NCBI GenBank assembly: GCA_963781285.1
Contig: CAWAFI010000018.1
Span: 62,001-126,000, forward strand
DNA from: CAIWHR01 sp963781285
GTDB taxonomy: Bacteria; Pseudomonadota; Gammaproteobacteria; Burkholderiales; Casimicrobiaceae
Direction: 5' to 3'
DNA length: 64,000 nucleotides
Shown: positions 1 through 8,307 of the stretch, in pieces
How the letters are laid out: every line of letters begins with the position of its first letter
Position numbering within the stretch: position 1 is the first letter of the stretch
Made by a program: the position numbers and the translations under genes
The notes under the pieces: model-generated
What the model was told of the DNA's origin: nothing
Seen by the model: only the letters and a program-made list of their open reading frames with translations
Databases searched by the model: none

Positions 1-1777
1 GGTTCGGCGTGTCGCCCGCCGCGAAGCGCTGGTCCGGGTCGTAGCGCGTGATCCACAGTGCGTGCTCGATGAAGCCCGCACGCTGAAAATCGGCCTTTTT
101 GATCAGCGGTTCGGCATCGCTGTGCGTCTCGACGACGTAGCCGGTGTTGTAGCCGCGTGCATTGGTGCGGCCCGGGTTCACGACTTTCCAGACCGAATGG
201 TCATGATCGAGCCGTCCGTCCTCCTCCTTGTTCAACCGCTTCTCCTCCAACGCCCAGACGCTCTTGCGCGGTCCGGGAACCGGGCTCTTCAGCGCCAGGT
301 GCCCGAGCATGAAGCTGTTGTCGCGGCCGTCGACGTCAACGTCGAGCCGGAAGTTGAAGAAGTGGCTGTGATTGGGCGCGACCAGATTGGGCGCCACCAG
401 TGCGCCGAAGCGCGTGTCGTTCGCCCCCGACGGATCCGACAGCTTCTTGCTGCGCACCGTCTTGGGCGCGTCGATACCGGTCAGCGCGACTTCGACCCGA
501 ATCACGCCACCCTGGTTGAAGATCCAGTCGACCAGGTAGTCGTAGTTGCCCAATTGCGCGATCGTGCGCACGACGAGCTCGACCTCCGCGCGGCCTTCGT
601 AGGCAGGTACCGGCCCCGCGAAAAGCTCGAAGTGGCGCCACGCGGGATTGCCGGTCAGCCGTTCGAAGATGCCCAGGACCTGCGGCAGCGGCAGTGGTAC
701 GACGGGAACCGACGGATCCGGAATCGCCGCCGCCACAAGCGCGTCGAACAGCATGGCGTTCTCCGGCACGTCGAGGCCCAGCTTCAGTGGTGAGGACAGG
801 AGGCCGAAGCCGAACTCACCCTCGTCCATGTACGTGCGATAGAACCAGTTGGTGTCGGGATCCTGGTAGGGTACGAAGATCTCGGCGAGCGAGCCCTGGT
901 AGAGCACCGGCCGCCCGTCGTAGGTGACGAGCGAGATCACCGTGCCGGGCCGACGCTCGAAGCGCACGTGGAACTTCCATTTCTGCCACTCGACGAAATT
1001 GCCGTTGAGCGTGAAGTTATTCCCGTCCGGCTGCGTGATGCGGATGGGCTTAAGGGCTGGCCGCAAGCCGTAGCGGGCGCTGATCGTGCCCTCGTCGAAC
1101 TCCTGGGTCGATGCGGGCAGCGGCACGACGCCGATGTCGATCACCTGGATCACCTTGCGTTCGTCGAGGTCGATGATCGCCTGCATCCCCTCGATCGGCC
1201 TGGCGTACAGGTTGATCGCGGCGCCCTCGCGGTAATACATCTGCGCCTTGACGATGCGGCGCGATTCCTCAGGCAGGCCGAACGAACCGGGTGTAAGTGG
1301 CGTTACGAACACGTTGGCGAGCTGGTCGGGCGTCGTGATGCCGCGCCGGGCAAGTGCTTGGAGGAACGCCGGGTCAGCGAACGCGAACGAAAAGTCAGAA
1401 ACCTCGGTGATCGTGAGTCCAAGTTGGCCGTCGCTTTTCGGGATCAGCACCGGCGGCGTGAATGTGCCGGCGACGAGATCGACGACGCTCTTGTAGCTTT
1501 TCTTGTCCTGGCGGAAGTACACGGTCGCTGAACGCGGAATGGAATCGCCCGGATGGAACGCGAGCACCGCGTTCTTCGAAGGTTCGCGCAGGTCGATGCT
1601 CTGGAAGATTGCGCCAGTCTGCGCGGCTCCGGCGCCGAGTAGGATAAATGCCGCGTTCAGGATTTCCGTGTCCTCCAGCGGGTCCATCGGGTGGTTGACG
1701 GCTGTGTGGGCGGGAACGGCGGCGCCGAGCGCGAGGGCGAGCAGGGCGTGGGCGGCGTACCGGCGAAGGCGATGCAT
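1..1777 (-). CDS. Copper amine oxidase (primary-amine oxidase), 3' end cut by window edge
   Basis: This gene oxidises primary amines to aldehydes, releasing ammonia and H2O2, using copper and topaquinone. The reverse-strand translation gives about 592 residues before the window edge. The precursor tyrosine of topaquinone lies in an N-Y-D-Y motif near residue 412. Copper ligands are the His-x-His near residues 470 and 472 and a third His near 572, just before the family's conserved LW. The catalytic Asp is near 318 in a TYMDEGEFG context. The protein starts with a Sec-type signal peptide ending near AHTA, so it should be periplasmic. ATG at 1777 is preceded by AGGAG at a good distance. Only the last tens of C-terminal residues are missing. 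Substrate range cannot be read from sequence. Confidence 0.93.
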   Translation of the reverse strand, partial: MHRLRRYAAHALLALALGAAVPAHTAVNHPMDPLEDTEILNAAFILLGAGAAQTGAIFQSIDLREPSKNAVLAFHPGDSIPRSATVYFRQDKKSYKSVVDLVAGTFTPPVLIPKSDGQLGLTITEVSDFSFAFADPAFLQALARRGITTPDQLANVFVTPLTPGSFGLPEESRRIVKAQMYYREGAAINLYARPIEGMQAIIDLDERKVIQVIDIGVVPLPASTQEFDEGTISARYGLRPALKPIRITQPDGNNFTLNGNFVEWQKWKFHVRFERRPGTVISLVTYDGRPVLYQGSLAEIFVPYQDPDTNWFYRTYMDEGEFGFGLLSSPLKLGLDVPENAMLFDALVAAAIPDPSVPVVPLPLPQVLGIFERLTGNPAWRHFELFAGPVPAYEGRAEVELVVRTIAQLGNYDYLVDWIFNQGGVIRVEVALTGIDAPKTVRSKKLSDPSGANDTRFGALVAPNLVAPNHSHFFNFRLDVDVDGRDNSFMLGHLALKSPVPGPRKSVWALEEKRLNKEEDGRLDHDHSVWKVVNPGRTNARGYNTGYVVETHSDAEPLIKKADFQRAGFIEHALWITRYDPDQRFAAGDTPN

Positions 1778-1963
1778 GGCGTGCACTCCTGGGAGAAGAA
1801 AGCTTCGATCGGCGCGAGCCGGCCGCGGGAATCATACCGGTTCCGCGGGGAAGGTGAGTGCCAGGTTGGTTCTGCCGGTGAGAGTGTCGAACGTTCGAGT
1901 GTCATCGCCAGCAACTGCCGCGCGGGGATGGGTTAGGGCGGAGCGACCAGCCGCGCCAGGCCC

Positions 1964-2638
1964 CTAGATCACGCTGGCGATGATGTTGATGCTGAGCGCG
2001 AGCACGGCGATATTGAACAGGAAGGCGAGGATGCCGTGAATCATCGTCAGCCGTCGCATGGAGCGCGATGCGACCGCAACATCGGACACTTGCGAGGTCA
2101 TCCCGACCACGAACGAGTAGTACGCAAAGTCCGCGTAATCGGGCTCGCGGCCGCCGGGAAAGACTAGTGGGGCGACGGCGGAGGTCTCACCGTGCGGACC
2201 AACGTAGTAGCGGTGGGCATAGTGGAACGCGAACACGGTCTGGATCAGCAGCCACGACGAGACCAGCGCCGCGATGGTCATTGCGAGGTGCCAGGCGCGG
2301 ATCCAGAACGGCAGGTCCCGGATGGTGCCAACGACAAAGGCGATGGCGACGATGCTGGCGCACGATGCCCCCACCACGAACAGAAAGATGATGTAACCGC
2401 TCTGATCCTGGCTCAGCGCGTGCTGGCGTGTGTTATTGGCGTCCGCCTTGGCCATGAGTATCCAGGCGAGGCCAAGATAGGCGAGAGCGCCGAGATCCCA
2501 ACTGGCTACAATGCGCGTATGCCACGAGATCGAGTCGGGTTGCACGACGTACGCGACAGTCGCTACGCAAAGCGCCGTACCCAGACGCTGCATTGCCCCG
2601 AAGCGCACGAGCCACGGCGTATCCGGCTTTTTGCCCAT
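1964..2638 (-). CDS. DUF1345 family integral membrane protein
   Basis: A 224-residue hydrophobic protein with about five membrane segments and the DUF1345 signature region (PDYADFAYYSFVVGMTSQVS). The function of the family is unknown. A longer open frame runs upstream to 3073, but that part is arginine-rich shadow of the neighbouring regulator, so I start at the ATG giving MGKKPDTPW. It lies 71 bp downstream of a Crp/Fnr gene on the same strand and may be cotranscribed with it. Confidence 0.8.
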   Translation of the reverse strand: MGKKPDTPWLVRFGAMQRLGTALCVATVAYVVQPDSISWHTRIVASWDLGALAYLGLAWILMAKADANNTRQHALSQDQSGYIIFLFVVGASCASIVAIAFVVGTIRDLPFWIRAWHLAMTIAALVSSWLLIQTVFAFHYAHRYYVGPHGETSAVAPLVFPGGREPDYADFAYYSFVVGMTSQVSDVAVASRSMRRLTMIHGILAFLFNIAVLALSINIIASVI

Positions 2639-2709
2639 ACTACCGTCCTCCGCGTCCGCGATCGGCCACCGATTGCCGGCCCGGCATGACCGGCGTTCGA
2701 ACGACGACG

Positions 2710-3504
2710 CTAGCCCAGGATACGGTTGTAGGTCGCCAGATCTGCCTGGTAACACCTGCAGGAGGCCGCCACGAGTCCGGGACGATCGAGAATCGTGATG
2801 TTGCCGCGATTGTAGCGAATGAGCCGGCGGTTTTGCAGCGAAGTGGCCGCCTTCGTGACGGCGACACGGCGCACGCCAAGTAACAGCGCGAGGAATTCGT
2901 GCGTGATGTGGAACGAGCTCGAGCGGGCCCGGTCCTTCGTCATCAACAGCCAGCGCGCGAGGCGCGCCTCGACGATGTGGTAGCGCGCGCACGCGGCCGC
3001 ATTCGCGAGCTGCGTCATCCGCACGCAAAGATAGTGGTCCAGCGTCACCTTTAGGGGCGGACACTGTTGGCATTCGCGGCGAAAAGATGCGGCTTCCATC
3101 CGCAGGCAGGAACCAATGCCCTGAACGACCGCCCGCAACGACGACGTTGCGACGCCGAGCACGAGCGGTGTTCCGATCATGCCTTCGTAGCCGATGAGAC
3201 CCACTTCGAGGCAGGTCGTACCTGCGATCGGGACCGGGACCAACAGCGATACGAATCCGACGGTTGGAAAGTAGGCATGGCGCAAGCGGTCACCGGGCTC
3301 GCAGAGCACGTCGGACAGGACGAGGTCGACCTCCTCGCAGCCGGCCACCAAATGCAAGCGGTCCTTGCGGGGGAGGGCGGCGAGCAAGCGGTTGCCCAGG
3401 GGAACGCGCTTGGTAGGGTGCAAGGTGTCTTTCGAGATGAGACGGCGACTGGTCGATCCGGAACCTTGGCCATTCGATCTGTCACATCTCCGCGCGCGAT
3501 GCAC
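2710..3504 (-). CDS. Crp/Fnr family transcriptional regulator (paralogue 1)
   Basis: A 264-residue regulator with an N-terminal cyclic-nucleotide-binding-like beta-roll and a C-terminal winged helix-turn-helix. Around residues 45-150 it has the HAYFPTVGFVSLL and EVGLIGYEGMIG blocks typical of this subfamily. The recognition helix region reads LLGVRRVAVTKAATSLQ. It lacks the RE pair seen in the two paralogues in this window, so its DNA preference may differ. No Fnr-type N-terminal cysteine cluster is obvious. The start may be a little downstream of the one given. A palindromic candidate operator lies 77 bp upstream, suggesting autoregulation or cross-regulation. Confidence 0.85.
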   Translation of the reverse strand: MHRARRCDRSNGQGSGSTSRRLISKDTLHPTKRVPLGNRLLAALPRKDRLHLVAGCEEVDLVLSDVLCEPGDRLRHAYFPTVGFVSLLVPVPIAGTTCLEVGLIGYEGMIGTPLVLGVATSSLRAVVQGIGSCLRMEAASFRRECQQCPPLKVTLDHYLCVRMTQLANAAACARYHIVEARLARWLLMTKDRARSSSFHITHEFLALLLGVRRVAVTKAATSLQNRRLIRYNRGNITILDRPGLVAASCRCYQADLATYNRILG

Positions 3505-3580
3505 AACAATACTAATAACCGGCCAGTTCCGCGGGGACCGGCAGACTTGGCACAGCGTGCGTCATTGCAGCGACGGCGTC

Positions 3581-3596
3581 TGTGGTTTACCGCACA
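3581..3596 (-). promoter_or_regulatory. Candidate Crp/Fnr operator upstream of paralogue 1
   Basis: TGTGGTTTACCGCACA fits the window-wide TGTGCG-N4-CGCACA palindrome, with four of six arm positions paired. It is followed by TTGG, as is the copy at 40126. It lies 77 bp upstream of the regulator start. Binding is inferred, not shown. Confidence 0.5.
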
Positions 3597-3767
3597 TTGG
3601 AAGCGTAATCCTGCAGTTGAGCTAGGCGCTTTGCAGGAGCGACGGACCGCAACCCGATGTGCGCCGTCGAACGGTCGATGTGGCCAGAATGCGATTCAGC
3701 ACGAGGCGCGACGAACGTCTTCCGCGTCAGCCGTGCGGCTTGTTGTCCGGTCACCAGGGCGACGCCA

Positions 3768-4496
3768 TCACCGCGCCACGGCGTGCGGCAGCAGGCGGTC
3801 GGTTTCCCGCTTGACCACGTCGTAGCACTCGCAGACCCGCGCCTCGAGGCCGCTGCGATCGAGCACCTTGATCTGTCCGCGGCTGTAGTGAATCAGCCCG
3901 GCCGCCTGCAGCTTGCCGGCGGCATCGGTAACGCCTTCGCGGCGCACGCCCAGCATGTTGGCCATCAGTTCCTGCGTCATGGTCAATTCGTTAGAGGGCA
4001 GCCGGTCGAGGCTCAGCAGCAACCAGCGGCAGAGTTGCTGGTCGACCGAATGATGCCGGTTGCACACGGCCGTCTGCGCCATCTGCGTGATCAGCGCCTG
4101 GGTGTAGCGCAGCAACAGGTGCATCGTCGGCCCGGACCGGTTGAACTCCTCCTTCAGCAGATCCGCCTCCAGTCGGTAGCTTTCCCCCGCACTCTGGACA
4201 ACGGCCCGACTGGGCGTCGTTTCTCCGCCCATGAACAGCGAGATGCCGATGATCCCGTCGTTCCCGACGATGGCAATCTCGGCCGACGCGCCGTCCGCCA
4301 TGACATATAGCAGCGACACAATCGAGGTCGTCGGGAAATAGACGTGGTGCATCTTGGTGCCGGATTCGTAGAGCACCTTGCCCAGCCCCATTGGTGCCGG
4401 CTCGAGGCGGGGTCGGATGCGATCGTAATCGGCCGCTGCGAGCGCGGCCAGGAGGTGGTTCTTGAAAGGACTCGAGGGCGCGGGCTTGGCAGTCAT
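3768..4496 (-). CDS. Crp/Fnr family transcriptional regulator (paralogue 2)
   Basis: A 242-residue regulator with effector-binding beta-roll (HVYFPTTSIVSLLYV, EIAIVGNDGIIG) and a C-terminal helix-turn-helix whose recognition segment reads MLGVRREGVTDAAGKL. It is closely similar to the regulator at 40296, including the VCNRHH-x3-DQQLCRWLL linker block, so the two are probably duplicates. The Arg-Glu pair in the recognition helix sits where CRP uses Arg and Glu to read TGTG-type half sites, which suits the TGTGCG arms found here. ATG at 4496. The signal sensed is unknown; the typical regulatory Cys cluster of Fnr is absent. Confidence 0.9.
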   Translation of the reverse strand: MTAKPAPSSPFKNHLLAALAAADYDRIRPRLEPAPMGLGKVLYESGTKMHHVYFPTTSIVSLLYVMADGASAEIAIVGNDGIIGISLFMGGETTPSRAVVQSAGESYRLEADLLKEEFNRSGPTMHLLLRYTQALITQMAQTAVCNRHHSVDQQLCRWLLLSLDRLPSNELTMTQELMANMLGVRREGVTDAAGKLQAAGLIHYSRGQIKVLDRSGLEARVCECYDVVKRETDRLLPHAVAR

Positions 4497-4701
4497 ATCG
4501 AATCCCCGGATGACCGTCGAGAGTCTGCAATGACCCCGACAATGGGAAGTCGATTTAACAAATTATGATACCCTAGGAACGCCGCCATGTGTGCGGTCCC
4601 GCACCCAGCCAAGTGGGCGGTTCCGAACGTCGTGCGGGACGCGCGACGCATGAGTGCCGGATCCCTGGATCCCCGCAGCAGCCACACTTTCGAAGCCTGT
4701 A

Positions 4702-4717
4702 TGTACGGTCGCGCACA
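4702..4717. promoter_or_regulatory. Candidate Crp/Fnr operator
   Basis: TGTACGGTCGCGCACA has five of six arm positions paired and is followed by GACGG, an extension shared with several other copies. It lies 206 bp upstream of Crp/Fnr paralogue 2 and far from the next plus-strand gene, so its target is uncertain. Confidence 0.45.
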
Positions 4718-5218
4718 GACGGTGGGGCGCCGGTAACCCAAGCTGTACTGGGGCGCTTGGCTCGGTGGGCGATGCAACGCGTTGCTCCTCGGTCCCGGCC
4801 GCGTGCCCTTTCCCTCATTTGCCCGGCCCGGTCCTTCTTGCGTGATCGTTTTATTGTCCGCGCCGTGCGGTACGTTGTTCTTCCAGACGGAGCATCCCCC
4901 ATGGCCAGGAAGAATTTCCCCGCGGTACCAGCGAAGAAGAAGGCGTTGCCGCGCATCCCTCGCCCACCTTCGGCCAAGCTGCCCCTCCACGCTCACCCGC
5001 GCCTTATACACGGATTTCTCATCCGGCTGGGGACGACGTCAACCAACCTCGCAGGAGGGGCGAAACCTGCGCTCACCGCCGTGGCAAGCGTCAAGGCGCG
5101 AGCGCAACCTCCTTCCGATACGAATCACGAAGGCCCACCGGAAGACGCGACGTTCCACTGAGAGACATACCCGACCGCAACGATTTGCGCGAAAGACCCG
5201 GGACACACAACCGCGCTG

Positions 5219-5234
5219 TGTGCGATAGCGAACA
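5219..5234 (+). promoter_or_regulatory. Candidate Crp/Fnr operator of DUF3309 gene copy 1
   Basis: TGTGCGATAGCGAACA, followed by GACGACGTTC. A GATATT hexamer at 5254-5259 starts 27.5 bp from the palindrome centre. If that is the -10 box, the operator is centred near -40, a class II activator position. The same spacing is kept in the duplicate at 13660. Confidence 0.65.
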
Positions 5235-5359
5235 GACGACGTTCTGCGTGGCCGATATTGTTGTTGCGTACCGCACCCGCCGGCGGCTCGTTTCATTTCC
5301 GCTTCGGCACACCAGTGTTGGTGCCCGCGAAGCGGTAGCGGTGAACAAAGGAGCAAACC

Positions 5360-5518
5360 ATGAGTCTTGGCACCATTCTGCTGATTGTCGTGATCCTGAT
5401 ACTTGTCGGAGTCCTGCCGACCTGGCCGCACGCTCGCAGCTGGGGTTACGCTCCGAGTGGAATCGTCGGTCTCGTACTGTTAATTGTGATCGTACTGTTC
5501 TTGATGGGGCGTCTGTAA
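5360..5518 (+). CDS. DUF3309 family small membrane protein (copy 1)
   Basis: A 52-residue protein that is almost entirely hydrophobic, with two predicted membrane helices around a central PTWPHARSWGYAPSG turn. This is the DUF3309 pattern. Function is unknown; relatives occur widely in proteobacterial stress gene clusters. ATG at 5360 has AAAGGAG seven bases upstream. It differs at only a handful of positions from the copy at 13777. It is probably induced through the operator at 5219. Confidence 0.88.
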   Translation: MSLGTILLIVVILILVGVLPTWPHARSWGYAPSGIVGLVLLIVIVLFLMGRL

Positions 5519-5561
5519 TCCCGCGCGGTAACGGCGTAGTGTTTCGCGCAACGGAACATGC

Positions 5562-5654
5562 ATGACCAACCTTACGCGCAAATTGATAGCTCGCGCAGGA
5601 GCACTCCTCATGGCGACGGCGCCATTCGAGCAGAGGAGAATCAACCACACATGA
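5562..5654 (+). pseudogene. Truncated remnant of BON-domain lipoprotein gene
   Basis: A 30-codon frame beginning MTNLTRKLIARAGALL matches the signal-peptide start of the intact BON lipoprotein at 13979 (MNDLIRKLATLAGVLL). The similarity ends after about 20 codons, before the lipobox cysteine, and the frame runs into unrelated sequence. I infer that a deletion removed the BON domains after duplication of the segment. The stop overlaps the start of the next small gene (ATGA), so the remnant could still be translated as a leader. Confidence 0.65.
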
Positions 5655-5830
5655 AATCGATTCTCGATCCTTCGTTTCGATATACCGCGAGCGTCAACAC
5701 GGACCTCCGGAAAACATTCGCAAGAGTCCGGCGCGACCAGCAGCGAGAAGCGGAAAGAGCGGGGCAGGCGATCGCCGGCACGCTCGCCAAGGTCTCGTCG
5801 ATCGCCAGAAGTACAGCAACAAGCCGGTGA
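5651..5830 (+). CDS. Small basic hypothetical protein
   Basis: A 59-residue, highly charged protein (MKSILDPSFRYTAS at the start, then an RVRRDQQREAERAG amphipathic helix). No membrane segment or signal peptide. GAGGAG lies 11 bases before the ATG, and the ATG overlaps the stop of the truncated BON frame in an ATGA arrangement. I believe similar short proteins occur near stress genes in other betaproteobacteria but cannot name a family. Function unknown. Confidence 0.55.
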   Translation: MKSILDPSFRYTASVNTDLRKTFARVRRDQQREAERAGQAIAGTLAKVSSIARSTATSR

Positions 5831-5856
5831 TGAAGCGGGCGTTGTGCTTCAACTTG

Positions 5857-5872
5857 TGTGCGGTAGCGCACA
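5857..5872 (+). promoter_or_regulatory. Candidate Crp/Fnr operator upstream of esterase gene
   Basis: TGTGCGGTAGCGCACA has perfectly paired arms. It lies 85 bp upstream of the esterase start at 5957, and a CATAGA hexamer starts 27.5 bp from its centre. Confidence 0.65.
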
Positions 5873-5956
5873 TACGCCGTCGGGACATTGGCATAGAGTC
5901 TGTGGAAACAACCAACGCTGCCACTACTTCGGAGGACATTATCAAGGGTCGAGGCT

Positions 5957-6865
5957 ATGAATGAATTCGTCGACGGGGCCTATGTCAACGCCGCCGGTGT
6001 CCGCAACTACAAGCTCTACGTGGCCGCGTCATTCCCTGGGGAAGCGCGCCCGTTGTTCGTAATGCTCCACGGCTGTGATCAGGACGCAGCGGACTTCGCC
6101 GTTGGAACTCGAATGAATGAGTTGGCGGAAGAGTGCCGCGGCGTCGTCCTGTACCCGGAGCAGTGCCGATTGGTCAATCCGTTCGGGTGCTGGAACTGGC
6201 ACCAGGCGGACCATCAATCTGCAGACCGCGGCGAACCCTCGTTGATCGCGGGCATGACTCGTCAGGTGATGGCGGAGCAAAACATCGACCCGGCGCGAGT
6301 CTACGTCGCGGGAATGTCGGCGGGCGGAGCCATGGCGGTGATCCTTGGACAGGAATATCCCGATTTGTATGCGGCCGTAGGGGTTCATTCCGGTGTGCCG
6401 TCGGGCGTCGCATCCGATCTGCTGTCTGCCCTGAACGCCATGACCAGCGGGCCGGCTATGGATGTCGTTGCCCCGGCGAGCGCGACCAAGCGCAATCGTC
6501 GCGCTGTTCCCACCATTGTTTTCCACGGCGACCAGGATACGACCGTCCATCCGTCCAACGGCAAAGCGGTTCACATCCAGGCTCGGCGGCCAACGCGTCG
6601 CGCATCGGCATTGATAGCGTCAACACCGAATCGATCAAAGATGCGGACTGCGGAAGGACCAGACGGTCGCGCTTTCACCCGCACGTCCGAAACCCGGAAC
6701 GGTGTGCCTGAGGCCGAGTTGTGGATGGTGCACGGGGCAGGTCACGCGTGGAACGGTGGCAGCCCGGAGGGCACGTATACGGATGCGGTTGGTCCGGATG
6801 CTTCCCGGGAGATGATGCGGTTCTTTCTCCAGCAGCGGCTTGACACTGAAATGCTGCAACAGTAG
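5957..6865 (+). CDS. PHB depolymerase-family esterase
   Basis: A 302-residue alpha/beta hydrolase of the LpqC/PHB depolymerase family. An oxyanion HGCDQD loop is near residue 37, the nucleophile serine lies in GMSAGG near residue 116, the acid is in HGDQDT near 195, and the catalytic His is in GAGHAWNGG near 260. No signal peptide is seen, so it may act on intracellular polyester or oligomers, or on feruloyl-type esters. Residues about 210-232 read poorly against relatives, while another frame over the same DNA reads AANASRIGIDSVN, so two compensating indels are possible there. It is followed 66 bp later by a desaturase, probably in one transcript driven from the operator at 5857. Confidence 0.88.
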   Translation: MNEFVDGAYVNAAGVRNYKLYVAASFPGEARPLFVMLHGCDQDAADFAVGTRMNELAEECRGVVLYPEQCRLVNPFGCWNWHQADHQSADRGEPSLIAGMTRQVMAEQNIDPARVYVAGMSAGGAMAVILGQEYPDLYAAVGVHSGVPSGVASDLLSALNAMTSGPAMDVVAPASATKRNRRAVPTIVFHGDQDTTVHPSNGKAVHIQARRPTRRASALIASTPNRSKMRTAEGPDGRAFTRTSETRNGVPEAELWMVHGAGHAWNGGSPEGTYTDAVGPDASREMMRFFLQQRLDTEMLQQ

Positions 6866-6931
6866 CGGGGAGCGTGACGCCCTGCGCGCCGGCCGGCAGG
6901 ATGGCGACGGACTTGGCTGAGGAGATGGGTT

Positions 6932-8185
6932 GTGATTCTACCCGGCATAGTCGACTTTCCTTGGTGGGGCTATGCCATTGCGACACTCGTCTTGACCCAC
7001 GTCACGATTGTCGCGGTCACCGTGTTTCTGCACCGGCACCAGGCGCATCGCTCGCTCGAGTTGCATCCGGCAGTGAGCCATTTCTTTCGGCTGTGGCTGT
7101 GGCTAACGACCGGCATGGTGACAAGGGAATGGGCTGCCGTTCACCGCAAGCACCATGCGAAGTGCGAAACCCCGCAGGACCCGCATAGTCCTCAGGTTCT
7201 CGGTCTAAACCGCGTCCTGTGGGCCGGAGTGTTTCTGTATGCCAGCGAGGCGAACAACGTCGATACCCTCGAGCACTACGGCCTCGGCACGCCGGACGAT
7301 TGGCTCGAGCGAAATGTCTACTCGCGGTTCCAGGTGGTCGGGCTGACGCTGATGGGGGTCACCGACGTTATTCTCTTCGGTGCCGTACCGGGCGCGCTGA
7401 TTTTCGCGGCACAGATCGTGTGGATTCCGTTCTGGGCAGCAGGCGTGATCAACCGCATTGGTCACAACTGGGGCTACCGCAACTGGTCCACACCGGACGC
7501 CAGCATCAACATCGTGCCATTCGGGCTGCTGATCGGCGGTGAGGAGCTGCACAACAACCACCACGCTTACCCGACGTCGGCCAAGCTTTCGAATAAGTGG
7601 TACGAGTTCGATATCGGCTGGATCTACATCCGCATTCTCGAAGCCCTCCGACTCGCGAGGGTCAAGCACGTCGCGCCAACCGCGCAATTCACCGCGCCCA
7701 AGCCGGCAGTCGATCTGGACACGCTGCAAGCGATCATCGACTGCCGCTATGACGTGCTTGCGCAGTATGCCAAGTCGCTCAAACGCACCTATGATGAGGA
7801 GGTCGGCAAGCTGCGTCGGTTCTCGCTCCAGGACGCGCGCGCATTGTTGACTTTGAGACCTTTGCTGTATCGCGACGAGAAGGTACTGCGCGAGGCGGAG
7901 CGCATCAAGCTCGCCGAAGTATTGCCAAAGTTGCGCGCCTCGCACACGATGTATTCGATGCGCCCCGAGCTCGCCGCCGTATGGGGCCGCTCGATGGCCA
8001 CCCGGGACCAGCTCGTCAAGCAGCTCCAGGACTGGTGCCTGCGCGCCGAGGCGAGCGGAATTGACGAGTTGCAGAAGTTCTCCGCAAAGTTGCGCAGCTA
8101 CGTATCAATGTCAGGCAGTAGCCTCCCAGCGACTGCTCGCCGGAAGGCATGGTCTGCAATATCCCGCGGGCGGTGCAACGGCTAG
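6932..8185 (+). CDS. Membrane fatty acid desaturase (acyl-CoA desaturase type)
   Basis: A 417-residue di-iron membrane desaturase. The three histidine boxes are HRHQAH near residue 34, HRKHH near 71 and HNNHH near 210. Four hydrophobic stretches surround them. The last about 160 residues are a soluble charged extension typical of proteobacterial homologues of this length. The start is GTG at 6932, behind GAGGAG. The product would introduce a cis double bond in membrane acyl chains, fitting an envelope-stress island. The last codon shares the palindromic CTAG with the end of the convergent gene. Confidence 0.88.
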   Translation: MILPGIVDFPWWGYAIATLVLTHVTIVAVTVFLHRHQAHRSLELHPAVSHFFRLWLWLTTGMVTREWAAVHRKHHAKCETPQDPHSPQVLGLNRVLWAGVFLYASEANNVDTLEHYGLGTPDDWLERNVYSRFQVVGLTLMGVTDVILFGAVPGALIFAAQIVWIPFWAAGVINRIGHNWGYRNWSTPDASINIVPFGLLIGGEELHNNHHAYPTSAKLSNKWYEFDIGWIYIRILEALRLARVKHVAPTAQFTAPKPAVDLDTLQAIIDCRYDVLAQYAKSLKRTYDEEVGKLRRFSLQDARALLTLRPLLYRDEKVLREAERIKLAEVLPKLRASHTMYSMRPELAAVWGRSMATRDQLVKQLQDWCLRAEASGIDELQKFSAKLRSYVSMSGSSLPATARRKAWSAISRGRCNG

Positions 8186-8307
8186 CTCTTCTTGTTTCCA
8201 AAGACCAGGAGCAGCCCGCCGACCACGATTGCCCCAACGCCCACCCAGATGGGCACGTTCACCGTCTCCTTGTCCGTTACAGATAGCACGAGGGGAAGGT
8301 TACTCAC
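8182..8307 (-). CDS. Small membrane protein coupled to the VIT1 gene
   Basis: A 41-codon frame starting with GTG that overlaps the stop of the VIT1-type gene as GTGA, the usual sign of translational coupling. The C-terminal half is one membrane helix (VPIWVGVGAIVVGGLLLVFG) followed by NKKS. The N-terminus resembles the end of small membrane proteins with a VDIGP/KE-type segment before a terminal helix. It lacks an ATG, so it could also be the 3' remnant of a longer gene. Its stop overlaps the desaturase stop on the other strand. Confidence 0.5.
   Translation of the reverse strand: MSNLPLVLSVTDKETVNVPIWVGVGAIVVGGLLLVFGNKKS

Larger units (their letters stand above)
4497..5359. other. Long intergenic stretch with two candidate operators, no convincing gene
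   Basis: No recognisable protein is encoded in either strand. A possible 86-codon frame on the plus strand starts at ATG 4901 (MARKNFPAVPAKKK) behind GGAG, but its composition is unconvincing. The stretch contains two copies of the TGTGCG-type palindrome, at 4702 and 5219; the second belongs to the DUF3309 gene that follows. Confidence 0.5.
5197..5622 (+). repeat. Duplicated segment, copy 1 (operator + DUF3309 + start of BON gene)
   Basis: This segment is clearly homologous to 13638-14039. Shared parts are the GGACACACAACC leader, the TGTGCGATAG operator, the GATATT box, the whole DUF3309 gene, the TAATCCCGCGCGG trailer and the first about 20 codons of the BON lipoprotein gene. In copy 1 homology then stops abruptly, leaving a truncated BON reading frame. 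Confidence 0.85.

Noticed and set aside
4901..5161. Possible 86-residue plus-strand protein starting MARKNFPAVP
   Set aside because: It has an acceptable RBS but no hydrophobic pattern, no family resemblance and poor composition after residue 30.
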